Part shown: positions 57,849-64,000 of the stretch, in pieces
Numbering within the stretch: the stretch's first letter is position 1
How the letters are laid out: each line of letters starts with the position of its first letter
Assembly (NCBI RefSeq): GCF_000520975.1
Contig: NZ_JACB01000042.1
Span: 1-64,000 of the forward strand
Reading direction: 5' to 3'
DNA length: 64,000 nucleotides
Origin: Aquimarina megaterium XH134
Lineage (GTDB): Bacteria > Bacteroidota > Bacteroidia > Flavobacteriales > Flavobacteriaceae
Made by a program: the position numbers and the translations under genes
The notes under the pieces: generated by a model
Databases searched by the model: none
The model's input: the letters and a program-made list of their open reading frames with translations, nothing else
Told to the model about the DNA's origin: nothing

Positions 57849-59084
57849 CTATTCGTATCTCAAAGATTCTATAGGGTCTTGTTTTGCTGCTTTTACAGCG
57901 GGATATAATCCAGAAACAACTGCAATAACAAAAGAAATAGTAGTGGCCGCAAATATGGCGAGCCAGGGAGTACTAAAAGAAAAATTAGCAGCAGCCGAAA
58001 TTCCTCCACCAATCAGGATTCCCAGAATAATACCTACAAGGCCACCAATTTGACCAATAATTATGGTTTCCATAAAAAACTGACCTGCAATAGTATGTTT
58101 TTTAGCCCCCAACGCTTTTCTTACCCCAATTTCCCGAGTTCGTTCGGTAACAGAAACCAACATGATATTCATTAAAGCAATTGAAGAGCCAAATATGGTA
58201 ATGATACTAATAATCCAAGCAGCATAATATAGGTAAACAGTAATACTAGCTATTCTGTTTAATAAGTCATCACTACGCTCAAGTCCAAAATTATTTTCTT
58301 CGATTGGATTTAACTTTCTAATGTTTCTAAAAGTGAGAATAGCTTCATCCTGAGCGCCTTCTAGAAATTGTTTGTCATCTACCTTTACACTAATACCATA
58401 ATTAATATTAGGGAGTGTAAAAATGGATCTCGCTATCTGCAAAGGAATAAGGACTCGTAAATCCTGATTATTTCTAAATGTAGCTCCTTTACTCTCCAGA
58501 AGCCCAATTACTTTAAATTTTACTCCTCGAATACTTATTGTTTTTCCCAAAGGATTTGTATCCTTAAATAAATTCTTTTTGAAATCAGATCCTATGAGAC
58601 ACACATGATTATTGTTTTCTACATCAAAAAAAGTAAAATTTCTACCATTGTCTATTTCAGTTCCTGTGTTTTCAAGATAATTTTCATTAATCCCTACTAC
58701 AGATACTTCGGGATCGGTTTTTTCACTTTCATATTTTACTTCGGCATTACGTGTACCAGTAAAGTGAATAGAGGTTTTTGAAAAAGGATAACTAAATTTA
58801 TCTTTAAAATCTTTTACATTACGATAACTAATAATAGGATTGATTTTGTCTCGATCTCTACTATTTCTTGTGTTAAATTCGTAACGCTGGATATTAAAAG
58901 TATTAGCACCCATCGAAGCAAAATCTCCAGAAATTGTATTTTCTAAAGCACCAACCAAAGTAAGTATTCCAACCAATGATGTAATACCAATTGCAATGAT
59001 TAATATAGTAAGAACAGTTCGTAGAACTTGCCCTTTTATAGAGTCCATTGCGATCCTGATATTTTCTCTAAAAAGTGAAAACAT
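57849..59084 (-). CDS. ABC transporter permease, FtsX/MacB type
   Basis: A 411-residue protein with one N-terminal membrane helix (ILIIAIGITSLVGILTLVGAL), a MacB periplasmic core domain (about 45-250) and three C-terminal helices with VTERTREIGVRKALGAKKHTIAGQFFMETIIIGQIGG. Such proteins form MacB-type mechanotransmission transporters with an ATPase, which is not in the adjacent genes. It may export a peptide, lipid or antibiotic, or release lipoproteins. Confidence 0.9.
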   Translation of the reverse strand: MFSLFRENIRIAMDSIKGQVLRTVLTILIIAIGITSLVGILTLVGALENTISGDFASMGANTFNIQRYEFNTRNSRDRDKINPIISYRNVKDFKDKFSYPFSKTSIHFTGTRNAEVKYESEKTDPEVSVVGINENYLENTGTEIDNGRNFTFFDVENNNHVCLIGSDFKKNLFKDTNPLGKTISIRGVKFKVIGLLESKGATFRNNQDLRVLIPLQIARSIFTLPNINYGISVKVDDKQFLEGAQDEAILTFRNIRKLNPIEENNFGLERSDDLLNRIASITVYLYYAAWIISIITIFGSSIALMNIMLVSVTERTREIGVRKALGAKKHTIAGQFFMETIIIGQIGGLVGIILGILIGGGISAAANFSFSTPWLAIFAATTISFVIAVVSGLYPAVKAAKQDPIESLRYE

Positions 59085-59399
59085 AATAGTTTTTAATAGT
59101 GTGTTCTTTATATAGGACTACAAAACGTGTTTAAAGTTACTTAAAAAACCAGATTTTTTATAAGTATTGATCCACGTCTTTATACTTTTTTTAGATATTT
59201 GCAGCTCGAAATAGCAGGTAGGTATTAAGAGTGAGGTAATGGTTTGTAGCTATAGTGTTGATCCTTAATTATCTAATTGCTTCTTGTATACAGATTAAAA
59301 TGATATATGAGTACTGTATAGAATACTATATTTGCACGCTTTACAAATTTGATAAACACTGTGATATATCTTCTATCGGCTCTTAATAAAAACTAGATA
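59085..59399. other. Divergent intergenic region before hisS
   Basis: The 315 bases have no gene. A -7-like box TATATTTG lies at 59327-59334 on the plus strand, 65 bases before hisS, but no good -33 TTG is at the expected distance. I see no T-box or other riboswitch-like structure. Confidence 0.45.
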
Positions 59400-60770
59400 A
59401 TGGCACAAAAACCATCAATACCAAAAGGAACACGTGACTTTTCTCCCATAGAAGTGGCTAAGAGAAGTTATATTATGAATGTTATAAAATCACAGTTTCA
59501 ATTATTTGGTTTTCATCCTATCGAAACTCCTAGTTTTGAGAATAGTGATACTTTGATGGGCAAATATGGAGAAGAAGGAGATCGATTGATTTTTAAAATA
59601 TTAAATAGTGGTGATTACCTAAATAAAGTGGATGAAGTTTTATATTCATCTAAGAATAGTACTAAAATAACTACCAAGATCAGCGAAAAAGCGCTTCGTT
59701 ATGATCTTACGGTACCATTTGCACGTTATGTTGTGCAACACCAAAATGAAATTGATTTTCCGTTTAAGAGATATCAAATGCAGCCGGTATGGAGGGCAGA
59801 CAGACCGCAAAAAGGACGTTTTAGAGAATTTTATCAATGTGATGCAGATGTGGTAGGAAGTACTTCTTTATGGCAAGAAGTTGATTTTGTTAAACTATAT
59901 GATTCGGTTTTTACCAAATTAAAACTTGAAGGAGTAACCATTAAAATTAATAATCGTAAAATCCTATCTGGTATTGCAGAAGTAATAGGGGCAAGCGATA
60001 AATTAATTGATTTTACAGTTGCCCTGGATAAACTTGATAAAATTGGTGAAGATGGAGTAAAAAAGGAGATGTTAAATAAAGGGATTTCTGAAACTGCTAT
60101 AGAAAGCGTAAAACCACTTTTCAATTTTACAGGAACAACTTCAGAAAAGCTAGATAAATTGCGAAATATGTTGGCTTCTTCTGAAGAAGGAATGCAAGGA
60201 GTAGAAGAATTACAATTTATAATTAATGCTTTTAAGGAGATTCCTTTGGAGACTGCAACTTTAGATCTTGATGTTACCCTGGCAAGAGGATTAAATTATT
60301 ATACAGGGGCTATTTTTGAAGTATCGGCACCAGATACTGTAAAAATGGGATCTATTGGAGGAGGAGGTCGATATGACGATCTAACGGGAATTTTTGGACT
60401 AAAAAATATAAGTGGTGTAGGGATTTCTTTTGGTTTGGATAGAATTTATCTTGTTCTTGAAGAATTAGGATTGTTTCCAAAAACTGTTGCTCCTTCGACC
60501 AAAGTACTATTCATAAATTTTGGAGAAGAAGAAGCATTTTATTGCTTAAAAACAGTTAATGTGCTTAGAAATGATGACATAATTGCTGAGCTATATCCCG
60601 ATAATGCCAAAATGAAAAAACAAATGGGGTATGCGAATAAAAGAGCGATACCTTATGTCGTACTTGCAGGATCTTCTGAGATGAATAATAATACATTTAC
60701 GGTCAAGGATATGCAATCCGGAACTCAAAAAGAAATGGATTTAAAGGAGTTAAAAGAGCTTTTACGATAA
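59400..60770 (+). CDS. hisS: Histidine--tRNA ligase
   Basis: A 456-residue class II synthetase: IPKGTRDFSPIEVAKRSYI at the start, ALRYDLTVPFARYVVQHQNEIDFPFKRYQMQPVWRADRPQKGRFREFYQCDAD (motif 2), LARGLNYYTGAIFEV and GGGGRYDDLTGIFG, then the C-terminal anticodon domain. It charges tRNA(His). The length and internal insertions fit the Bacteroidota form. Confidence 0.96.
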   Translation: MAQKPSIPKGTRDFSPIEVAKRSYIMNVIKSQFQLFGFHPIETPSFENSDTLMGKYGEEGDRLIFKILNSGDYLNKVDEVLYSSKNSTKITTKISEKALRYDLTVPFARYVVQHQNEIDFPFKRYQMQPVWRADRPQKGRFREFYQCDADVVGSTSLWQEVDFVKLYDSVFTKLKLEGVTIKINNRKILSGIAEVIGASDKLIDFTVALDKLDKIGEDGVKKEMLNKGISETAIESVKPLFNFTGTTSEKLDKLRNMLASSEEGMQGVEELQFIINAFKEIPLETATLDLDVTLARGLNYYTGAIFEVSAPDTVKMGSIGGGGRYDDLTGIFGLKNISGVGISFGLDRIYLVLEELGLFPKTVAPSTKVLFINFGEEEAFYCLKTVNVLRNDDIIAELYPDNAKMKKQMGYANKRAIPYVVLAGSSEMNNNTFTVKDMQSGTQKEMDLKELKELLR

Positions 60771-60860
60771 TTTTTTTCTTATTTTTAAGAAATAAAATAC
60801 TAAATTAACGTTACTACTTATAACATTAATTTAACTATATATTGTCTTAAAACTAGAATT

Positions 60861-61343
60861 ATGAAAACCCCTATTTTGTCCATTTTACTTTGTATGATGC
60901 TATTATCTGTAGTTTCTTGTAAAAAAGATCCTAAAACAGATACCATAGATCCTGTAGAAATCCCTAGAGGTGATACCTCTAATTTTATCGAAGAAACTGA
61001 AGAAGAAAAAAAACCTGTAGTTAAAAAGAAGAAAAAAGCGACTAAAGATAAAACGACTACAAAAGATGATAATACACTACACATACCAGGAATTTTTGAT
61101 ACTACAGATAACTCTTATTCTAAAAAGTATATAAAAGATTATGAACGATATGTGGCAAACTATAAGAAAGCTGTAGAAGCAAATGATATGGATTCTTTTC
61201 TTAAACTAAGTGATGCAAGTGATGATCTTAGTAAGCAATATAATCGTCTTATGAATATACTTCCAGGCGAGGAAATACAAAAACTAAGTGAATATATGCA
61301 AGTTAAATCAGAACAACTTGCAGAACTATCTTCTAAAATGTAA
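60861..61343 (+). CDS. Lipoprotein with coiled-coil-like C-terminus (DUF6591-like)
   Basis: The 160-residue protein has a lipobox (SVVSC, Cys20), an acidic-basic linker with a KKKKKATKDKTTTKDD run, and a C-terminal helical part YIKDYERYVANYKKAVEANDMDSFLKLSDASDDLSKQYNRL that resembles DUF6591-type sequences. Function unknown. Confidence 0.7.
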   Translation: MKTPILSILLCMMLLSVVSCKKDPKTDTIDPVEIPRGDTSNFIEETEEEKKPVVKKKKKATKDKTTTKDDNTLHIPGIFDTTDNSYSKKYIKDYERYVANYKKAVEANDMDSFLKLSDASDDLSKQYNRLMNILPGEEIQKLSEYMQVKSEQLAELSSKM

Positions 61344-61431
61344 CTTCTTAAATTCAGTGTTTTCAAAAAGGGAATAAGTAATCTCCATTTCTCTTTTGAC
61401 TCATAATATAACCTATTAAAAAAACAAAATT

Positions 61432-61476
61432 GTTAGGTGTAAAGAATTAAATAAAATTCTTTACACCTAACTTTTA
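61432..61476 (+). terminator. Long perfect hairpin, terminator-like
   Basis: GTTAGGTGTAAAGAAT pairs perfectly with ATTCTTTACACCTAAC (16 bp) across an 8-base loop, followed by TTTTAT. It lies about 90 bases after the lipoprotein gene. Confidence 0.7.
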
Positions 61477-61625
61477 TATTCAATTTTAACAATATTGTTT
61501 ATGTTGTGTCCTTTTGATTCTAATTTCTAAACATAACCAATACTTTAAATAATCTGATTTTTTTACTGAATTTATTTGTTATTGATGTAATATACCGTGC
61601 GAATTGGCTAATCAAGGGAAATAAG

Positions 61626-61817
61626 ATGCTAAAGTTGGTTTTGAAGAAAACCAAAGATATCGAATATCCAGAAGGAGATATTAAAGTACTAAAACGGAAA
61701 AATGCATCAAAAGTGTTTTCTATGTATCAAAATGATACCCCAGAAAGAGATATTGTAAAGTTTATAGAAATACGATTGGCAGATGTATTTCATAAACTAT
61801 TAAAAGAAGAAAATTAG
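61626..61817 (+). CDS. Hypothetical 63-residue protein
   Basis: A small basic/acidic helical product (VLKRKNASKVFSMYQNDTPERDIVKFIEIRLADVFHKLL) lying alone between a strong terminator and the DUF3291 gene. It has a plausible leader and codon use like its neighbours, but no family is known and chance cannot be excluded. Confidence 0.4.
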   Translation: MLKLVLKKTKDIEYPEGDIKVLKRKNASKVFSMYQNDTPERDIVKFIEIRLADVFHKLLKEEN

Positions 61818-61966
61818 TGTATACTACTATTTAGGTTTTATTTTATGATTTAAAGAAAGAATTCTGTAAAAAGTACAGAAACAACCGTATTCTTTATACA
61901 CATATATAAACTGCCTATCTCTAATTTTGAATATTAATACTGACAATACAGTAAAAAATTAAAATT

Positions 61967-62431
61967 ATGAGTACAAAGTATATTGCAGAAATTAATATTG
62001 CCAAAATGAAAGCTCCGCTGGATTCTCCTTTACTAAAAGAATTCGTAGATTTTCTGGAGCCAATTAATAAACTAGCCGATGAGAGTGCAGGATTTGTGTG
62101 GAGATTGAAGGATGAGGATGGCAGTTCTGCCGCAAATATAGAATCTCCTTTAGAAGATGATATGATGCTCATTAATATGTCTGTTTGGGAAGATCTTAGA
62201 TCTCTTAAAGATTTTGCCTATGGCACTGTGCATAGCTATTTTGTAAGGGATGGTAGAAAATGGTTCGAAAGAATGAAGAGTCCACATATGGTACTATGGT
62301 GGGTAGATAGTGATCATATACCAACAACAGAAGAAGCCTTATCTAAATTGAGACATATAGAAGAATATGGACCAACTTCTGATGCATTTAATTTTAAAAA
62401 AGTTTTTAATAGCATAGGAGAAGAAATTTAA
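61967..62431 (+). CDS. DUF3291 domain protein
   Basis: The 154 residues match DUF3291: YIAEINIAKMKAPLDSPLLKEFVDFLEPINKLADESAGFVWRL, MLINMSVWEDLRSLKDFAYGTVHSYFVRDGRKWFERMKSPHMVLWWV. The fold is like antibiotic-biosynthesis monooxygenases (ABM). Function unknown. It lies 55 bases before an AraC regulator gene on the same strand. Confidence 0.9.
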   Translation: MSTKYIAEINIAKMKAPLDSPLLKEFVDFLEPINKLADESAGFVWRLKDEDGSSAANIESPLEDDMMLINMSVWEDLRSLKDFAYGTVHSYFVRDGRKWFERMKSPHMVLWWVDSDHIPTTEEALSKLRHIEEYGPTSDAFNFKKVFNSIGEEI

Positions 62432-62486
62432 GATTATGATATTATGCTTATATTGATAGAAAGAATAAAGTAATTAACCTGGATAC

Positions 62487-63377
62487 ATGAGGCCTGTAAA
62501 AGCAATAGAAAAGGTGCCAAATTATCATTTGTATGGTAATAAGATAGAAGGCGAAGTTGCCTCATTTTTTAATATGAGACGCTTAGAAGAATTATCCAAC
62601 GGCGTTAATAATGTAGTACATCACCCTCATCGACACTTTAATCTCTTTCAAATCATATGGGTAACCCATGGTCGTGGAAACATTATGATAGATGAAAAAA
62701 TGTATGAAATGAAGAAGGGAACACTATTTTATATTCACCCCGGTGTAGTTCATGCATGCGAAAATTCTAACGACTTTAAAGGGTTTGTACTACACTTTTC
62801 TCCAGATGTTTTGCTATCGCAAATCGGAGCTAATACCAGTTTTGAAATTATAAATGCTGCCATACATAATACATTTTTAGCAGTACGAACTAATGAAGAA
62901 GAAAAAGCAATTAGTAGTAGTATTATAGAACTGTGGAAAGAATTTACCAATGATTATGTAGAGAAAGATCAGATTATTAAAAATCATCTTAATATTTTGA
63001 TGATCCATATTCAACGGCAGATGCATAATGATCAGGATTTTGGAGTTAGCACATCGGGAAATATGATTGTAAAATCTTTTAGAGCGTTAATCGAACAAGA
63101 GTATAAAAAAGAAAGAAGCGTTAGCTACTATGCTTTGTTATTACATATCACACCAACTTATCTAAACGATACAGTAAAGAAATCAACAGGAAAAACAGCA
63201 GGAGAATTGATTAGAGAACGTGTCATTTTAGAAGCTAAACGACTTTTGATTTTTGGTAGACAAAGTATATCTGAGATTGCTTTTGAGTTACACTTTGAAG
63301 ATTCTGCCTATTTCTGGAAGTTTTTTAAGAAATATGTATCTATTTCTCCAAAATCTTTTAGAGAACAATATAAATGA
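62487..63377 (+). CDS. AraC-family transcriptional regulator with cupin-like sensor
   Basis: The 296 residues have an N-terminal cupin (HPHRHFNLFQIIWVTHGRGNIMIDE, GTLFYIHPGVVHACEN) and a C-terminal AraC double helix-turn-helix (about 195-296: YYALLLHITPTYLNDTVKKSTGKTAGELIRERVILEAKRLL, SISEIAFELHFEDSAYFWKFFKKYVSISPKSFREQ). It should respond to a small ligand. Its targets may be the DUF3291 gene upstream or the gene starting at 63838; tandem AAATCCCCC repeats lie in the gap to the latter. Confidence 0.93.
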   Translation: MRPVKAIEKVPNYHLYGNKIEGEVASFFNMRRLEELSNGVNNVVHHPHRHFNLFQIIWVTHGRGNIMIDEKMYEMKKGTLFYIHPGVVHACENSNDFKGFVLHFSPDVLLSQIGANTSFEIINAAIHNTFLAVRTNEEEKAISSSIIELWKEFTNDYVEKDQIIKNHLNILMIHIQRQMHNDQDFGVSTSGNMIVKSFRALIEQEYKKERSVSYYALLLHITPTYLNDTVKKSTGKTAGELIRERVILEAKRLLIFGRQSISEIAFELHFEDSAYFWKFFKKYVSISPKSFREQYK

Positions 63378-63837
63378 TTAATAGTATGTGTTTTCTGAAT
63401 CAACATCTCCACCATCTGCTACAAAATTATGTTCTAGTGCCAGACCGATATTATTGTATCAAGGATTCTCATCAATTAAGCAGTTTTTTTGTTAAAAATG
63501 CTATATCTATTCCGCGATCTTTCATTTCTTCGAGATACGCTTCTCTTCTATAATTGAATGTTAGGAGATATATGTTATGTAAGTGTGTAGTCTCAGAAAT
63601 CTTATTGGAAATTTCCATACAAAACATACCGAAAATCCCCCATAAAAAACAGGTAAATCCCCCTTGTGTTATTATTATCAACGGATTAACTTTATTACTG
63701 GTTTTTATTAAAACTACAAGTTATAGTTGACTATATTTTCTTGGTTTAAATAATAGTTATAATGAATATATGTGGAAAATTTATATTCATACATTCTCAC
63801 AACAAGCATCAAATAGAAAACCTTAAAACCTAAAATT
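63378..63837. other. Intergenic region before the last gene
   Basis: The 460 bases hold a pair of direct repeats (63633-63663) and an open frame on the minus strand (63472-63681) with no family signal and a Cys/Phe-rich start, which I do not accept as a gene. The remainder is AT-rich. Confidence 0.5.
63633..63663 (+). promoter_or_regulatory. Tandem AAATCCCCC repeats, possible operator
   Basis: AAATCCCCC occurs at 63633-63641 and again at 63655-63663, 22 bases apart start to start (two helical turns), the geometry used by AraC-type dimers. C runs of this kind are rare in the surrounding AT-rich DNA. Binding by the adjacent AraC regulator is inference. Confidence 0.5.
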
Positions 63838-64000
63838 ATGTCTCACAATATTGGTACTCTCGTTGAAATTGCATCTATTGGTATTGGTCCAGATCATGCG
63901 AATTCTTCCTTTAATTTTTCACATACGCCTGCACCTGGTCAACCCACTCGTTTTGTGATCCTTCATTTTAAGAATGCCTTTTTTCCACCTGGTAACCGTT
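63838..64000 (+). CDS. Unknown protein (3' partial)
   Basis: The frame starts at ATG 63838 and runs to the window edge, giving 54 residues: MSHNIGTLVEIASIGIGPD, then HANSSFNFSHTPAPG and FVILHFKNAFFPPGNR. There is no signal peptide. I do not recognise the family from this fragment. The leader (AACCTAAAATT) resembles those of other genes here. Confidence 0.65.
   Translation, partial: MSHNIGTLVEIASIGIGPDHANSSFNFSHTPAPGQPTRFVILHFKNAFFPPGNR

Noticed and set aside
63472..63681. Minus-strand open frame of 69 codons
   Set aside because: It has no recognisable family, a doubtful start, and includes the tandem AAATCCCCC repeats, which are better explained as a regulatory site. A remnant of a larger gene cannot be excluded.

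Overview
The window is a low-GC, densely packed chromosomal segment from a member of the Flavobacteriaceae (Bacteroidota), probably a marine species; an Aquimarina-like genus is only a guess. The evidence is a type IX secretion C-terminal domain on a PhoD phosphatase, a TonB-dependent receptor with a carboxypeptidase-regulatory-like N-terminus, a Bacteroidota LptD, promoters of the TTG-N18-21-TAnnTTTG type (upstream of rpsF, the histidine kinase operon, yebC and a chalcone-isomerase-like gene), an absence of Shine-Dalgarno sequences, and many small families typical of flavobacteria (DUF3822, DUF6495, chalcone-isomerase-like proteins). No tRNA, rRNA, CRISPR array, transposase gene or integrase gene was recognised.

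Layout. (1) 1-6775 is a variable Rhs/YD-repeat toxin island: the 3' part of an Rhs gene with a unique C-terminus, a run of small unrelated immunity-like genes (a membrane protein, a P-loop-less adenylate-kinase-like protein, an RDD protein, a lipoprotein, an orphan), a displaced Rhs core fragment, and several families of palindromic or repeated intergenic DNA. (2) 6776-14116 carries exported proteins: an outer-membrane-barrel-like protein with an S41 peptidase lipoprotein, a cupin, a [2Fe-2S] ferredoxin, a beta-helix/FG-GAP lipoprotein and a T9SS-exported PhoD phosphatase. (3) 14116-26879 is envelope and redox core: ridA, lptD, an amidase, an MlaD/MCE protein, a membrane Hdr-like Fe-S pair with a HAD protein between them, a GH3-beta-lactamase fusion and an aldo/keto reductase. 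(4) 27145-38622 is housekeeping: rsmD, DUF3822, a RecD-like helicase, a kdsB-kdnB fusion, an acyltransferase, yebC, a pterin dehydratase, maf and a UbiA prenyltransferase, plus a small double-glycine-leader peptide gene. (5) 38765-42909 is a five-gene two-component operon ending in two paralogous small exported proteins and an HExxH lipoprotein. (6) 42973-64000 holds rlmH, nadC, a BrkB protein, three chalcone-isomerase-like paralogues with a DUF2147 gene, priA, a LytTR regulator, rpsF-rpsR-rplI, a TonB receptor, an M20 peptidase, an FtsX-type permease, hisS, DUF3291, an AraC regulator and the start of a further gene.

Working together: lptD, the kdsB-kdnB fusion and the acyltransferase point to lipopolysaccharide assembly, with the fusion suggesting 8-amino-Kdo in the inner core. 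The amidase, the GH3-serine hydrolase and MlaD point to peptidoglycan turnover and lipid transport. The most distinctive items are the KdsB-KdnB fusion, the Rhs island with its hairpin array and repeated module ends, the two-component operon whose leader sequence is repeated three times, and the double-glycine-leader peptide.
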